DNA of 64,000 nt from Streptococcus mitis (GCF_013305725.1 NZ_CP047883.1:723001-787000); one strand, 5' to 3'. Positions 1 to 12,794 are shown, counted from the stretch's first letter. Program-made: numbers and translations. Notes: generated from the letters alone by a model not told the origin.

Positions 1-1530
1 AAAAAAGTAAATGTTTCCGCTAGAGTCCTAAGTTCTTACATTTTTTCTAGTCTCTTGATGCTTTTCATGTTTATAAATATAGCCTTTCGTTTTCCTTTTG
101 AGGAAATGCCAAGTTTTTTTAGTAGCATGGTTGCTATTTTACTGGTGCTTGCCTTTTCAACTTCTTTCACTGCATTTTACAATGTCTTTTATGAGAGTAA
201 GGATTTGGTATCGTATAGACCCTATGCCTTTAAAGAATCAGAGATTATAATCGCTAAAGGACTGTCTGTCCTCTTGCCAGCTCTGCCTGGAATTGTACCA
301 ATCCTAGCTTATTTTCTAGTCCTCTACATTAGGCTAGCTCCTTCTCTGTGGCTGGGCTTGCCTTTGATGCTGCTGTCCTTGGCCCTATTAATTGTCTCTG
401 TTAGTTTAGTGATGGTAGTGGCAGTACATTTCTTGGCTCAGACTAGGGTCTTCAGAAAGTATCAGTCTATTTTTGCGAATGTGATGATTGGGATAGGAGT
501 TCTCATACCTTTAATATTTGTCTTCTTTCTACAGTCGACTTCTGGAGTTATAGTTGACAGAGTTAGAGACATTCCACCTCTTCTTTATCCTATTCATCTC
601 TTTTACAAAATAGCAGTGGAGCCTTTTTCGACAGAAGCCATCTTGGGTTTGCTCGCTTGGATAGGACTAACTCTCTTCCTGCTTTATCTGACCAAAAAGA
701 AGGTTTTGCCTCGTTTTTATGATGTGATCCTACTTAATAGTGAGGAGAAGGTCAAAAAAGAACGTCGCAGCAAGGAGAGGATTTCAACTACTAAAAAGGG
801 ATTTTTCCGCATGGTTTTGCGCTACAACCTCTCCCTCTTGGGACAGGGAACCGGCGTGGTTACAGTGCTTTTTACAAGTGCTTTCCTTCCTTATCTCATG
901 ATGATTGGTCTGATTTCCAAAATCCGAGATTCTCAGATAGTTCCAGACATTCATCCTCCATACTGGTTACCCTTGTTTTTTATAGCTCTCTTTATAGCAG
1001 TTGTCAATAACAATATCACCAGCCTGCATTCAATTGCCTTGTCTTTAGAGAGGGAAAATGTTGATTTTCTGAAGAGTTTACCCTTTGACTTTGCTCGTTA
1101 TGTGAAAGTGAAATTTTGGATTATCTTTGCTGTCCAGTCCTTTTTACCAATTCTGACTTTACTTGGTCTTTCTCTATATTTAGGTTTGCCCATCCTTTCG
1201 ATGATTTACCTTCTTGTGGCATGGTTCCTTGCCAGTGTCATCCTTTCTTGCCACCATTACCTTAAGGACGTGAAAAATTTGTCAACCAATTGGAGTAACA
1301 TTACGGACCTGGTGAACCGTTCAAATCGTATAGTAGCAATAGTTTTACTCTTAATTTATAGTGTTATCTTAATGATTTTAGTCATAGCAAGTTTGTTCTT
1401 GGTTCAGTCTCTCGCCCCTGTCCTTGCCATCAGCTTGGGAGTAGGAGCTCTTATCCTCTTACTTGGTCTTACTATTTTTGTCTATCATTACTACCTGTCA
1501 CGCATATTGGCAGAAATAGAAAAAAGATGA
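1..1530 (+). CDS. ABC transporter permease, 5' end outside window (partial)
   Basis: The reading frame is open from base 1, so the N-terminus lies upstream of the window. The visible ~509 residues are dominated by hydrophobic segments. They form one group over the first ~220 residues and a second group after ~270, separated by a basic cytoplasmic linker rich in K, E and R (around 725-800). This two-half layout is typical of ABC-2 type or exporter-like permeases that work with a separate ATPase, which would be encoded upstream. The substrate cannot be told from the sequence. The C-terminus is intact and ends at a TGA. Family assignment rests on topology and general resemblance, not on a catalytic motif. 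Confidence 0.65.
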   Translation, partial: KKVNVSARVLSSYIFSSLLMLFMFINIAFRFPFEEMPSFFSSMVAILLVLAFSTSFTAFYNVFYESKDLVSYRPYAFKESEIIIAKGLSVLLPALPGIVPILAYFLVLYIRLAPSLWLGLPLMLLSLALLIVSVSLVMVVAVHFLAQTRVFRKYQSIFANVMIGIGVLIPLIFVFFLQSTSGVIVDRVRDIPPLLYPIHLFYKIAVEPFSTEAILGLLAWIGLTLFLLYLTKKKVLPRFYDVILLNSEEKVKKERRSKERISTTKKGFFRMVLRYNLSLLGQGTGVVTVLFTSAFLPYLMMIGLISKIRDSQIVPDIHPPYWLPLFFIALFIAVVNNNITSLHSIALSLERENVDFLKSLPFDFARYVKVKFWIIFAVQSFLPILTLLGLSLYLGLPILSMIYLLVAWFLASVILSCHHYLKDVKNLSTNWSNITDLVNRSNRIVAIVLLLIYSVILMILVIASLFLVQSLAPVLAISLGVGALILLLGLTIFVYHYYLSRILAEIEKR

Positions 1531-1643
1531 GATAGTTGGTCGCTTGATTGATAAATTCAATTCGACAAACGCTTTTATAGTTTGTTAGAATGTAGTTGTA
1601 AATTATTAAGATTGGTAATCAAAAATATATAGGGAGGAACGTT

Positions 1644-1862
1644 TTGAATAAGAAATATAATATAGTTCTATTATTGTTGTTTATAGTTTATTTATTTGGA
1701 TATTTTTCAATTTCAAAAACGTTAATTCCTATAATGTGTGTGATCCAAGTATTTTTGATAGAACATATATTTAGAATTCGAAATAGAATTATTCAAATAG
1801 GTGAAATTATAATAATTGTTGCTTCTATAATATTATTTATTGATAGTATATTGAGTTTGTAA
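1644..1862 (+). CDS. small hydrophobic membrane protein, TTG start
   Basis: This 72-residue hydrophobic protein has two or three predicted membrane segments (about 5-25, 27-42 and 50-70) split by a short basic stretch (RIRNRI). A strong ribosome binding site (GGGAGGAA, 1632-1639) sits about five bases before a TTG codon, and no in-frame ATG is near, so TTG is the chosen start. It is more AT-rich than the flanking genes. I do not recognise the family. It stands alone between an ABC permease and a repeat-bearing intergenic region, so the context gives no function. Confidence 0.45.
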   Translation: MNKKYNIVLLLLFIVYLFGYFSISKTLIPIMCVIQVFLIEHIFRIRNRIIQIGEIIIIVASIILFIDSILSL

Positions 1863-2004
1863 CAAAAGGCTTCTCTATAAAATCAAATTTTCCAGATACC
1901 TGCTGAAGTCGATTTATATCCTCATATTTCTTCTACTATCTTCGTCACTAAATTTGACAGACATATTGCAGGTACAGCCTCTCTAGCTACAATCTCAAAG
2001 TTAA

Positions 2005-2107
2005 TACTCTTCGAAAATCAAATTCAAACCACGTCAGCTTTGCCTTGCCGTACTCAAGTACAGCCTGCGGCTAGCTTCCTAGTTTGCTCTTTGATTTTCA
2101 TTGAGTA
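2005..2107 (+). repeat. RUP interspersed repeat (copy 1)
   Basis: About 103 bp beginning TACTCTTCGAAAATC and ending GATTTTCATTGAGTA, with the internal CGTACTCAAGTACAGCCTGC block. The same unit recurs at 42861-42963 in this orientation, and inverted at 25124-25236 and 29831-30016. Known pneumococcal RUPs are ~107-bp elements thought to be mobilised by the IS630-Spn1 transposase and to insert at TA dinucleotides. The ends here fit that pattern. Confidence 0.85.
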
Positions 2108-2111
2108 TAAC

Positions 2112-2151
2112 CTGTGGCTAGTTTTCTAGTTTGTTCTTTGATTTTCGTTGA
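2112..2151 (+). repeat. partial RUP (right half only)
   Basis: A diverged copy of the right half of RUP: CTGTGGCTAGTTTTCTAG followed by TTTGATTTTCGTTGA. It lies directly after the complete copy 1, like a remnant of a tandem duplication or a second insertion. Confidence 0.6.
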
Positions 2152-2169
2152 ATTTTATTTGATAAAAAG

Positions 2170-2203
2170 AAATGCTCCTCCACGATGGAAGAGCATTTTT
2201 TAT
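2170..2203 (+). terminator. rho-independent terminator
   Basis: Inverted repeat AATGCTC-TCC / GGA-GAGCATT with a four-base loop, followed by a T run. It shields the downstream promoter from upstream transcription. Confidence 0.75.
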
Positions 2204-2293
2204 TGTGATTCTCACACAAATATTTCTAACTTTTTATTAGTATAGTATACTATTTTTTAAAATGAAAGTAAAAAAGCAAGGGTAGTTTCTTTT

Positions 2294-2322
2294 TTGAGAA
2301 TTGTCACAAAATTTGCTATAAT
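2294..2322 (+). promoter_or_regulatory. strong promoter for rlmI-like gene
   Basis: A -35 TTGAGA (2294-2299), a 17-bp spacer and a -10 TATAAT (2317-2322) preceded by TGC (extended -10). The ATG at 2330 is only seven bases past the -10, so the mRNA would be leaderless or nearly so. Confidence 0.75.
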
Positions 2323-2329
2323 AGGGACT

Positions 2330-3493
2330 ATGAATAAAATAAGAGTCAACAAAAGGGTTGAAAAGAAGCTCGCTAAAGGGCTAGTTTTACTAGAAGCTAG
2401 CGACCTTGCAGATGTTCATCTCAAGGATCAGGAAGTAGAAGTTCATAGTCAAAATGGCAACTTTCTTGGTACTGCCTACCTTTCTCAGCAAAACAAGGGC
2501 TTGGGCTGGTTTGTGAGCACAGACAAGGTGACCTTCAATCAAGCGTTCTTTGAAGCACTGTTTAGACAAGCTAAAGAAAAGAGAAGTGCCTACTATCAAG
2601 ATGAATTGACAACTGCCTTTCGTCTCTTCAACCAAGAGGGAGATGGCTTTGGCGGTCTGACAGTGGACCTTTATGGCGACTATGCTGTCTTTTCTTGGTA
2701 TAACTCTTATGTTTATCAGATTCGTCAGACCATCTCAGAAGCCTTTAGACAGGTTTTTCCTGAGGTGTTAGGGACATATGAGAAGATCCGCTTTAAGGGT
2801 TTGGACTATGAATCTGCCCATATTTATGGCCAAGAAGCACCTGATTTTTTCACTGTTCTGGAAAATGGTGTCTTGTATCAAGTCTTTATGAACGATGGCT
2901 TGATGACAGGGGTTTTCCTAGACCAGCATGAAGTTCGCGGTAGTTTGGTGGATGGATTGGCTATGGGTAAATCCTTGCTCAATATGTTTTCCTACACAGC
3001 AGCCTTTTCAGTGGCTGCGGCCATGGGAGGAGCAAGCCAGACTACTTCGGTTGACCTAGCTAAACGTTCACGAGAATTGTCTCAAGCGCATTTTCAGGCT
3101 AATGGAATCAGCACAGACGACCATCGTTTTATAGTTATGGATGTTTTTGAGTATTTCAAGTATGCCAAGCGAAAAGGCTTGACCTATGATGTGATTGTCC
3201 TAGATCCGCCTAGCTTTGCTCGGAACAAAAAACAAACTTTCTCTGTGGCCAAGGATTATCATAAGTTGATTTCCCAGAGTCTTGAGATTTTAAATCCGGG
3301 CGGTATTATTATTGCCAGCACCAATGCTGCCAATGTATCCCGCCAGAAATTTACAGAACAAATTGATAAAGGCTTTGCAGGAAGAAGTTACCAGATTTTA
3401 AATAAATACGGTCTTCCAGCAGATTTTGCCTATAATAAAAAAGATGAAAGTAGTAATTACCTCAAGGTGATTAGTATGAAGGTTAGTAAATGA
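2330..3493 (+). CDS. rlmI: class I SAM-dependent rRNA methyltransferase, RlmI-like
   Basis: 387 residues when started at the ATG at 2330; longer readings begin inside the promoter. The N-terminal ~75 residues look like a PUA RNA-binding domain. The middle domain carries [19 protein letters not shown]. The C-terminal Rossmann methyltransferase has [17 protein letters not shown] (SAM loop) and the catalytic [12 protein letters not shown] motif of RlmI/YccW-type 23S rRNA m5C methyltransferases. The exact target base is inferred from the family. The stop overlaps the aroD start by four bases (ATGA), so it is cotranscribed and coupled to the shikimate operon. There is no Shine-Dalgarno before 2330, consistent with leaderless translation. 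Confidence 0.8.
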   Translation: MNKIRVNKRVEKKLAKGLVLLEASDLADVHLKDQEVEVHSQNGNFLGTAYLSQQNKGLGWFVSTDKVTFNQAFFEALFRQAKEKRSAYYQDELTTAFRLFNQEGDGFGGLTVDLYGDYAVFSWYNSYVYQIRQTISEAFRQVFPEVLGTYEKIRFKGLDYESAHIYGQEAPDFFTVLENGVLYQVFMNDGLMTGVFLDQHEVRGSLVDGLAMGKSLLNMFSYTAAFSVAAAMGGASQTTSVDLAKRSRELSQAHFQANGISTDDHRFIVMDVFEYFKYAKRKGLTYDVIVLDPPSFARNKKQTFSVAKDYHKLISQSLEILNPGGIIIASTNAANVSRQKFTEQIDKGFAGRSYQILNKYGLPADFAYNKKDESSNYLKVISMKVSK

Positions 3494-4167
3494 AATTAAT
3501 TGTTTCAGTAATGCCCAGAAGTTTAGAGGAGGTCCAGGCTCTGGATGCCACGAGGTACCTAGATGCCGACATCATTGAATGGCGTGCCGACTATCTGCCT
3601 AAGGAAGCGATTTTGCAGGTGGCTCCAGCTATTTTTGAAAAATTCGCAGGCCGTGAGTTAGTTTTCACGTTGCGAACTCGCTCTGAAGGGGGAGAAATCG
3701 ACCTTTCTCCAGAAGAATATATCCATCTAATCAAGGAAGTGGCGCAACTCTATCAACCAGATTATATTGATTTTGAGTACTATAGCTACAAGGATGTTTT
3801 TGAGGAAATGCTGGACTTCCCAAATCTCGTTTTGAGTTACCATAATTTCCAAGAAACACCTGAGAACATGATGGAAATCTTGTCAGAGTTGACGAGCTTA
3901 AATCCAAAACTTGTTAAGGTTGCAGTTATGGCTCATACGGAGCAGGATGTCTTAGACTTGATGAACTATACACGAGGTTTTAAAACCCTCAATCCTGAGC
4001 AGGAATATGTGACCATTTCTATGGGCAAGGTGGGCAAGGTCTCTCGTATCACTGCGGATGTGACTGGTTCGAGTTGGTCTTTTGCCAGTCTAGATGAGGC
4101 AAGTGCCCCAGGTCAGATTTCCTTAGCTAACATGAAAAAAATTCGGGAGATTTTGGATGAAGCTTGA
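3490..4167 (+). CDS. aroD: 3-dehydroquinate dehydratase, type I
   Basis: 225 residues, full length for the type I class. It dehydrates 3-dehydroquinate to 3-dehydroshikimate, the third step of the shikimate pathway. The Schiff-base lysine is in [10 protein letters not shown] (about K143), and the general acid/base histidine is in [10 protein letters not shown] (about H118). The N-terminal [11 protein letters not shown] is typical. It overlaps the preceding methyltransferase by four bases and aroE by eleven, placing it in a translationally coupled operon. Confidence 0.95.
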   Translation: MKLIVSVMPRSLEEVQALDATRYLDADIIEWRADYLPKEAILQVAPAIFEKFAGRELVFTLRTRSEGGEIDLSPEEYIHLIKEVAQLYQPDYIDFEYYSYKDVFEEMLDFPNLVLSYHNFQETPENMMEILSELTSLNPKLVKVAVMAHTEQDVLDLMNYTRGFKTLNPEQEYVTISMGKVGKVSRITADVTGSSWSFASLDEASAPGQISLANMKKIREILDEA

Positions 4168-5011
4168 TGGCTATACACGTTTAGCTGCCGTTGTTGCCAA
4201 TCCTATTAAGCATTCTATTTCCCCCTTTATTCACAATAGTGCCTTTGAGGCGACAGCTACCAATGGTGCTTACGTGGCTTGGGAGATTGAAGCGGGTGAT
4301 TTGGCAGAAACAGTGGCCAATATTCGTCGCTACCAGATGTTTGGCATCAACCTGTCCATGCCCTATAAGGAGCAAGTGATTCCATATTTGGATGAGCTGA
4401 GCGATGAAGCACGCTTGATTGGTGCGATTAATACGGTTGTCAATGAGAATGGCAATTTAATTGGATATAATACAGATGGCAAGGGATTTTTTAAGAGCTT
4501 GCCTTCTTTTACAATTTCAGGTAAGAAGATGACCCTGCTGGGTGCAGGTGGTGCGGCCAAGTCTATCTTGGCACAAGCTATTTTGGATGGTGTCAGTCAG
4601 ATTTCTGTCTTTGTTCGTTCAGTTTCTATGGAAAAAACAAGACCTTATCTAGACAAGTTACAGGAGCAGACAGGCTTTAAAGTGGATTTGTATGCTTTAG
4701 AAGATGTTCCTGAACTGCAAGCAAGGATTGCTGAGTCGGACTTACTAGTCAATGCGACAAGTGTAGGGATGGATGGTCAATCATCTCCAGTTCCTGAAAA
4801 CATTGTCCTATCAGAAACTCTTTTAGTAGCAGATATCATTTACCAACCCTTTGAAACACCATTTTTGAAATGGGCCAGAAGTCAGGGGAATCCAGTTGTC
4901 AATGGTCTGGGAATGTTGCTCTATCAAGCTGCAGAAGCCTTTCAACTATGGACAGGAAAGGAAATGCCAACAGAAGAGATTTGGCAGTCCTTAACAGAAA
5001 AATACCAATAA
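4157..5011 (+). CDS. aroE: shikimate dehydrogenase
   Basis: 284 residues. It reduces 3-dehydroshikimate to shikimate with NADPH. The substrate-binding N-terminal domain shows [13 protein letters not shown], the catalytic lysine is in [13 protein letters not shown], and the partner aspartate is in GYNTDGKGF. The NADP Rossmann motif is LGAGGAAKS (about residues 128-136). The start overlaps aroD by eleven bases. The following gene begins 18 bases downstream behind its own ribosome binding site. Confidence 0.95.
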   Translation: MKLDGYTRLAAVVANPIKHSISPFIHNSAFEATATNGAYVAWEIEAGDLAETVANIRRYQMFGINLSMPYKEQVIPYLDELSDEARLIGAINTVVNENGNLIGYNTDGKGFFKSLPSFTISGKKMTLLGAGGAAKSILAQAILDGVSQISVFVRSVSMEKTRPYLDKLQEQTGFKVDLYALEDVPELQARIAESDLLVNATSVGMDGQSSPVPENIVLSETLLVADIIYQPFETPFLKWARSQGNPVVNGLGMLLYQAAEAFQLWTGKEMPTEEIWQSLTEKYQ

Positions 5012-5029
5012 AGAAAAGGAGACTCTCCT

Positions 5030-6097
5030 ATGAAAATCAGAATCGATATTCCTCATCATCCTTATGATATTCAGATTGAAAAAGGTTGTCTGGCTCAGGC
5101 TGGCCAATGGTTGCGAGAACTATGGCAACCACAAAAAGTGGTCATTGTAACAGACAATCATGTAGCCTCTCTCTATGCAGAGAAGGTCAAACTCAGCCTA
5201 GAAGATGCTGGTTTTCAGGTAGCAGTTTTTGACTTTTTAGAAGGGGAAGAAAGAAAGAATTTAACCACTGTCCAGAAAGTCTATGAATTTCTAGTTAAGC
5301 AGGGGTTGACTCGTAGCGATGGAATCGTGGCTCTTGGTGGCGGTGTCGTTGGGGACATGGCTGGTTTTGTAGCCTCTACCTATATGCGGGGCATTCATTT
5401 TGTTCAGATACCGACTAGCTTAACAGCCCAGGTGGATTCTTCTATCGGTGGAAAGACAGGTGTTAACACTCCATTTGCCAAGAATATGGTGGGGACCTTT
5501 GCCCAACCCGATGGGGTTCTGATTGACCCACTTGTTCTTGAAACCCTTGGAAAAAGAGAGTTGATTGAAGGGATGGGTGAGGTCATCAAGTATGGCTTGA
5601 TTGAGGATCCAGAACTGTGGGCTCTCTTGACGGAGCTAGATGGTTCTGTAGAGAGCATTCTGGAACATGCAGAGACTTTGATTGAACATTCTTGTCAGGT
5701 TAAACGCAAGATGGTAGTTGAGGATGAGTTGGACAATGGTGTACGCCTTTACCTCAACTTTGGCCACACTATTGGTCATGCCATTGAAGCAACGGCTGGT
5801 TATGGCAAGGTCATGCATGGAGAAGCTGTGGCAATGGGTATGGTACAGATTTCCAAGGTTGCTGAGGAAAAAGGTCTCATGTCAGCTGGCATAACTCAGT
5901 CCATTACAGATATGTGTCAGAAATTTGGCTTGCCTGTTGATTATGAAAACTGGGATGTTGACAAGCTTTATCAGGCTTTGACTCATGATAAGAAAGCGCG
6001 TGGCAATACCTTGAAATTGGTCTTGGTACCAGAGCTTGGTTCAGCGACTATTCACCCAGTTTCTCTGGAAGAGATGAAAGACTACTTGGTAAAATAA
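5030..6097 (+). CDS. aroB: 3-dehydroquinate synthase
   Basis: 355 residues. An NAD- and metal-dependent enzyme that closes DAHP to 3-dehydroquinate. Visible signatures are the glycine-rich [15 protein letters not shown], the [20 protein letters not shown] active-site block, and metal ligands in [21 protein letters not shown] and [17 protein letters not shown] precedes the ATG. No DAHP synthase gene is in this window, so the pathway entry enzyme is encoded elsewhere. Confidence 0.95.
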   Translation: MKIRIDIPHHPYDIQIEKGCLAQAGQWLRELWQPQKVVIVTDNHVASLYAEKVKLSLEDAGFQVAVFDFLEGEERKNLTTVQKVYEFLVKQGLTRSDGIVALGGGVVGDMAGFVASTYMRGIHFVQIPTSLTAQVDSSIGGKTGVNTPFAKNMVGTFAQPDGVLIDPLVLETLGKRELIEGMGEVIKYGLIEDPELWALLTELDGSVESILEHAETLIEHSCQVKRKMVVEDELDNGVRLYLNFGHTIGHAIEATAGYGKVMHGEAVAMGMVQISKVAEEKGLMSAGITQSITDMCQKFGLPVDYENWDVDKLYQALTHDKKARGNTLKLVLVPELGSATIHPVSLEEMKDYLVK

Positions 6098-6106
6098 GGA
6101 GAGTGT

Positions 6107-7273
6107 ATGAGATATTTAACTGCAGGAGAATCACACGGCCCCCGTCTGACAGCTATCATTGAGGGAATTCCAGCTGGACTTCCTTTGACAGCTGAGGATA
6201 TCAATGAGGATTTGAAACGTCGTCAGGGTGGATACGGCCGCGGTGGTCGTATGAAGATTGAGAGCGACCAAGTTATCTTTACTTCGGGTGTTCGCCATGG
6301 GAGGACTACTGGGGCTCCCATTACCATGGATGTCATCAATAAGGACCACCAAAAATGGCTGGATATCATGTCTGCGAAGGACATTGAAGACCGCCTTAAA
6401 AGCAAACGGAAAATCACCCATCCACGTCCAGGTCATGCCGACTTGGTTGGGGGCATCAAGTACCGTTTTGACGATTTGAGAAATTCTTTGGAGCGTTCAT
6501 CTGCCCGTGAAACCACCATGCGGGTGGCAATTGGGGCAGTAGCCAAACGCCTCTTGGCTGAGCTGGATATGGAGATTGCCAACCATGTCGTAGTCTTTGG
6601 TGGCAAGGAAATCGATGTTCCTGAAAATCTAACAGTCGCTGAGATTAAGGAAAGAGCCGCCCAGTCTGAAGTTTCTATTGTCAACCAAGAGCGGGAACAG
6701 GAAATCAAGGATTATATTGACCAAATCAAACGTGACGGTGATACCATCGGTGGGGTTGTGGAGACAGTCGTTGGAGGTGTTCCAGTTGGTCTTGGTTCCT
6801 ATGTCCAATGGGACAGAAAATTGGATGCAAGATTGGCCCAAGCAGTTGTCTCTATCAATGCCTTTAAAGGGGTGGAATTTGGCCTTGGATTTGAAGCTGG
6901 TTACCGTAAAGGCAGCCAAGTTATGGACGAAATTCTCTGGTCTAAAGAAGACGGCTATACTCGTCGTACCAACAATCTAGGGGGCTTTGAAGGTGGTATG
7001 ACCAATGGGCAACCTATCGTTGTTCGTGGCGTCATGAAACCTATTCCTACTCTTTATAAGCCTCTTATGAGTGTGGATATTGAAACCCATGAACCCTATA
7101 AGGCAACAGTCGAAAGAAGTGATCCGACTGCTCTTCCAGCAGCAGGTGTGGTCATGGAAGCCGTTGTGGCAACGGTTCTGGCACAAGAAATCCTTGAAAA
7201 ATTCTCATCAGACAATCTAGAGGAATTAAAAGAAGCGGTAGCCAAACACCGAGACTATACAAAGAACTATTAA
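6107..7273 (+). CDS. aroC: chorismate synthase
   Basis: 388 residues. It converts EPSP to chorismate and requires reduced FMN. The N-terminus [12 protein letters not shown] holds the first family signature, [28 protein letters not shown] follows, and the [18 protein letters not shown] block is present. It starts nine bases after aroB behind AAGGAGAG and is followed nine bases later by tyrA, so it is part of one operon. Confidence 0.95.
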   Translation: MRYLTAGESHGPRLTAIIEGIPAGLPLTAEDINEDLKRRQGGYGRGGRMKIESDQVIFTSGVRHGRTTGAPITMDVINKDHQKWLDIMSAKDIEDRLKSKRKITHPRPGHADLVGGIKYRFDDLRNSLERSSARETTMRVAIGAVAKRLLAELDMEIANHVVVFGGKEIDVPENLTVAEIKERAAQSEVSIVNQEREQEIKDYIDQIKRDGDTIGGVVETVVGGVPVGLGSYVQWDRKLDARLAQAVVSINAFKGVEFGLGFEAGYRKGSQVMDEILWSKEDGYTRRTNNLGGFEGGMTNGQPIVVRGVMKPIPTLYKPLMSVDIETHEPYKATVERSDPTALPAAGVVMEAVVATVLAQEILEKFSSDNLEELKEAVAKHRDYTKNY

Positions 7274-7282
7274 GGAGTTCCT

Positions 7283-8386
7283 ATGGCAAAAACAGTCTAT
7301 ATCGCAGGTCTTGGATTGATTGGAGCCTCTATGGCCCTAGGTATCAAACGCGATCATCCAGGTTATAAAATTTTAGGTTATAATCGCAGTCAAGCTTCGA
7401 GAGATATCGCCTTGAAAGAAGGCATGATTGACCGTGCAACGGATGATTTTGCCAGTTTTGCTCCTATGGCAGATATCATCATTCTCAGCTTGCCAATCAA
7501 ACAAACCATTGCTTTCATTAAGGTATTGGCCAACTTGGACTTGAAAGAAGGGGTCATTATTTCAGATGCTGGTTCGACCAAGTCAGCCATTGTGGATGCA
7601 GCGGAGCAGTATTTGACTGGCAAATCTGTTCGCTTTGTCGGGGCCCATCCCATGGCTGGTAGTCACAAGACAGGGGCTGCTTCTGCGGATGTCAATCTTT
7701 TTGAAAATGCCTATTATATCTTTACACCTTCAAGCCTGACAAGTCAGGACACGCTTGAGGAAATGAAGGACTTGCTTTCAGGTCTTCATGCCCGTTTTAT
7801 CGAGATTGATGCCAAGGAGCACGATCGAGTGACTTCTCAGATTAGCCATTTCCCTCATATTCTGGCTTCTAGTCTCATGGAGCAGACCGCGGTCTACGCT
7901 CAAGAACATGAGATGGCAAGGCGCTTTGCGGCAGGTGGTTTTCGAGATATGACTCGTATTGCGGAAAGCGAGCCGGGTATGTGGACCTCCATTCTCTTGT
8001 CCAATCGTGAAACTATCCTAGAGAGAATTGAGGATTTCAAGGAACGTTTAGATGAGGTTGGACAAGCTATCAGCAAGGGAGATGAAGAGCAGATTTGGAA
8101 CTTTTTCAACCAAGCGCGTGAGCAACGTCAGGCCATGGAAATTCATAAACGTGGCGGTGTGGATAGCTCTTATGACCTTTATGTCGATGTTCCTGATGAA
8201 GAAAACGTCATCCTGAGGATTTTGGAACTGCTACGTGGAACTTCCTTGGTCAATATTCATATCAACGAGGAAAACCGTGAGGATATTCACGGGATTCTAC
8301 AAATTTCATTTAGAAATGCTCAAGATTTGGAACGAGCCGAGCATCTCATAACAGAAAATACCGACTACACAGTCGTCATCAAATAA
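7283..8386 (+). CDS. tyrA: prephenate dehydrogenase with C-terminal ACT domain
   Basis: 367 residues. It oxidatively decarboxylates prephenate to 4-hydroxyphenylpyruvate for tyrosine. The N-terminal dinucleotide fold has [14 protein letters not shown]. The helical dimerisation domain carries [15 protein letters not shown] (catalytic histidines) and the [12 protein letters not shown] block. The last ~75 residues ([20 protein letters not shown] onward) form an ACT domain, expected to mediate tyrosine feedback. It is monofunctional with no chorismate mutase domain. Confidence 0.93.
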   Translation: MAKTVYIAGLGLIGASMALGIKRDHPGYKILGYNRSQASRDIALKEGMIDRATDDFASFAPMADIIILSLPIKQTIAFIKVLANLDLKEGVIISDAGSTKSAIVDAAEQYLTGKSVRFVGAHPMAGSHKTGAASADVNLFENAYYIFTPSSLTSQDTLEEMKDLLSGLHARFIEIDAKEHDRVTSQISHFPHILASSLMEQTAVYAQEHEMARRFAAGGFRDMTRIAESEPGMWTSILLSNRETILERIEDFKERLDEVGQAISKGDEEQIWNFFNQAREQRQAMEIHKRGGVDSSYDLYVDVPDEENVILRILELLRGTSLVNIHINEENREDIHGILQISFRNAQDLERAEHLITENTDYTVVIK

Positions 8387-8396
8387 GGAGAAAATT

Positions 8397-10575
<2,179 letters not shown>

Positions 10576-10579
<4 letters not shown>

Positions 10580-11424
10580 AAATTGCTTATCTAGGTCCCA
10601 AGGGATCATTTTCACACCACGTTGTGCAGACAGCTTTTCCTCAGGAGGAATTGCAGGCCTTTGCCAATATTACAGATGTCATCAAGGCCTATGAGCAAGG
10701 CTTGGTGGACTATTCTGTGGTGCCAGTTGAAAATTCTATCGAGGGTAGTGTTCATGAAACCTTGGACTACCTTTTTCATCAGGCTCGTATCCAAGCAGTG
10801 GCAGAAATCGTTCAGCCTATTCATCAGCAGTTGATGGTGGTTCCAGGTCACACTAAGATTGAAAAGATTTTTTCACATCCACAGGCCTTGGCTCAAGGAA
10901 AGAAATTCATCGATGAACAATATCCAGAGGCCCAAATCGAGGTAACAGCTAGTACAGCTTATGCGGCCCGCTTTATTTCCGAACATCCAGACCAACCTTA
11001 TGCAGCGATTGCACCTAGAAGTTCTGCTGAAGAATATGGTTTAGAACTGATTGCCGAGGATATTCAGGAAATGGAAGCCAATTTCACACGTTTCTGGGTT
11101 TTGGGAGCTGAAAAGCCTAGTATTCCCTTGCAAGCACAAACTGAGAAAATGACTTTTGCCTTGACCTTACCTGACAACCTTCCAGGTGCACTTTATAAGG
11201 CCCTGTCGACCTTTGCTTGGAGAGGAATTGACCTGACAAAAATTGAAAGTCGACCACTCAAGACAGCACTGGGAGAATACTTTTTCATTATCGATGTGGA
11301 TTATGCCGATAAGGACTTGGTTAACTTTGCCCAAAAAGAATTAGAAGCGATTGGAATCCAGTATAAAGTACTGGGAGCCTATCCTATTTATCCAATATCA
11401 GACCACGGAAAGGAGATAAGATGA
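10576..11424 (+). CDS. pheA: prephenate dehydratase with ACT domain
   Basis: 282 residues. It converts prephenate to phenylpyruvate for phenylalanine. The catalytic domain shows VVPVENSIEGSVHETLDYL and the TRFWVLG motif with the catalytic threonine. The C-terminal ACT domain (about 190-275) holds PGALYKALSTFAWRGIDL and ESRP, the phenylalanine-binding signature, which predicts feedback inhibition. No chorismate mutase domain is fused. The start overlaps aroK, and the stop overlaps the LCP gene (ATGA). Confidence 0.94.
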
Positions 11425-12731
11425 GCAAAGAAAATCCCTTAAGCCATCACGAGCAGTTGCGTTATGACTATCTTTTTAAGAATATTCATTACCTCAATGA
11501 GCGAGAGAAAAAAGAGTTTGCTTACCTGCAAGGTAAGTTAAATATGGCTAGCAGTAGTAAAGCTTCTCCAGAAATTTATAATGAAAATCACGATATGGAA
11601 GAGTCTTTCAGGGAACCAGTCAATCAGTCTCCTCTTCCATCCTATGGTAACCGAAGTCGTGCAAAAAAATACCAGAAAACTCATTCTCATCCAAAGGTTA
11701 AGTCCAAAAAACGTAAGATTCGTTGGGGGCGCATTTTTGCAGGATTGCTTGCCCTTCTAGCCTGTGTCGGTTTTGGCATGATTTTTATGTTCCTAAAAGG
11801 CTATTCAAATGCGGATCCAAATAAACCTGCCAATGCTAAGGCAGCTCAAGTAGAAGTTTTTCATGGTCAAGATACCAAGGATGGGGTTAATATTTTGATT
11901 ATGGGGACGGATGGACGGATTGGCCAAAATAGTGCTGAGACGAGAACGGACTCTATTATGGTACTAAATGTTGGTGGTTCAGATAAGAAAATTAAGCTTG
12001 TCAGCTTCATGCGTGATAACTTAGTTTATATTGATGGATATAGTAAGATTATCAATGGGAAGAAACAAACAGATAACAAGTTAAATGTAGCCTATGAACT
12101 AGGGGAACAAGAAGGTCAAAAAGGGGCAGAAATGGTTCGCCAAGTATTGAAAGATAATTTTGACTTGGACATTAAGTACTATGCCTTGGTTGATTTCCAG
12201 GCCTTCGCAACTGCTATTGACACTCTGTTCCCTGATGGGGTGACGATTGATGCCAAATTCTCAACCTTAGAAGGTCAACCTTTAACCGAAGCTACGGTGG
12301 GAGATGACTTGCATGCTACAGAAACAGAGTCTCCAACCCAGACTATCAAAGTTGGGAAACAGCAGATGAATGGTTCAACCTTACTCAATTATGCTCGCTT
12401 CCGTGATGATGATGAAGGTGATTATGGTCGTACCAAGAGACAACAGCAAGTATTGACAGCTGTTCTGCAACAGCTCAAGGATCCAACCAAACTCTTTACT
12501 GGATCAGAAGCACTTGGTAAGGTCTTTGGGATGACCTCTACGAATGTTCCCTATAGTTTCTTATTGACAAATGGTTTATCCTTCCTAGATGGGGCGCAAA
12601 ATGGCATTGAGAGATTAACAGTTCCAGAACTAGGTGATTGGGTAGATGATTACGATGTTTATGGAGGACAGGCACTCTTAGTAGACCAAAATAAATATCA
12701 AACTAAACTATCTCAGATGAGGATGAGATAA
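11421..12731 (+). CDS. psr: LytR-CpsA-Psr family glycopolymer ligase (Psr-like)
   Basis: 436 residues: a ~95-residue basic cytoplasmic N-terminus, one membrane anchor (about 102-126, FAGLLALLACVGFGMIFMFL), then an extracellular LCP domain. Family motifs are NILIMGTDGR, TRTDSIMVLNV, SFMRDNLVYI and NYARFRDDDEGDYGRTKRQQQ, including the acidic and arginine residues that bind polyprenyl pyrophosphate. LCP proteins attach wall teichoic acid or capsule to peptidoglycan. It overlaps pheA by four bases yet borders the glycopolymer island, so it links the two regions. A strong terminator follows. Confidence 0.9.
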   Translation: MSKENPLSHHEQLRYDYLFKNIHYLNEREKKEFAYLQGKLNMASSSKASPEIYNENHDMEESFREPVNQSPLPSYGNRSRAKKYQKTHSHPKVKSKKRKIRWGRIFAGLLALLACVGFGMIFMFLKGYSNADPNKPANAKAAQVEVFHGQDTKDGVNILIMGTDGRIGQNSAETRTDSIMVLNVGGSDKKIKLVSFMRDNLVYIDGYSKIINGKKQTDNKLNVAYELGEQEGQKGAEMVRQVLKDNFDLDIKYYALVDFQAFATAIDTLFPDGVTIDAKFSTLEGQPLTEATVGDDLHATETESPTQTIKVGKQQMNGSTLLNYARFRDDDEGDYGRTKRQQQVLTAVLQQLKDPTKLFTGSEALGKVFGMTSTNVPYSFLLTNGLSFLDGAQNGIERLTVPELGDWVDDYDVYGGQALLVDQNKYQTKLSQMRMR

Positions 12732-12742
12732 GATAAGACAGA

Positions 12743-12794
12743 AAAAATCAAGGTTCGAATCACCAGTAAAATAGTGGTTTGAACTTTGATTTTT
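12743..12794 (+). terminator. rho-independent terminator after psr
   Basis: Long imperfect inverted repeat: AAAAATCAAGGTTCGAATCAC pairs with GTGGTTTGAACTTTGATTTTT around an AGTAAAATA loop. It ends the aro-psr transcript. Confidence 0.85.

Larger units (their letters stand above)
1863..2293. other. intergenic region: unexplained 140 bp, RUP repeat, partial RUP, terminator
   Basis: About 430 bases without an intact gene. Bases 1863-2004 hold nothing I can name; the reverse strand has a short open stretch (AVPAICLSNLVTKIVEEI) ended by a stop, perhaps a gene relic. A RUP element (2005-2107), a partial RUP half (2112-2151) and a rho-independent hairpin (2170-2203) follow. The last part leads into the promoter of the downstream methyltransferase gene. 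Confidence 0.6.

Noticed and set aside
1863..2004. Reverse-strand fragment AVPAICLSNLVTKIVEEI, possible gene relic
   Set aside because: Too short, followed by a stop, and no family recognised; noted only within the intergenic description.
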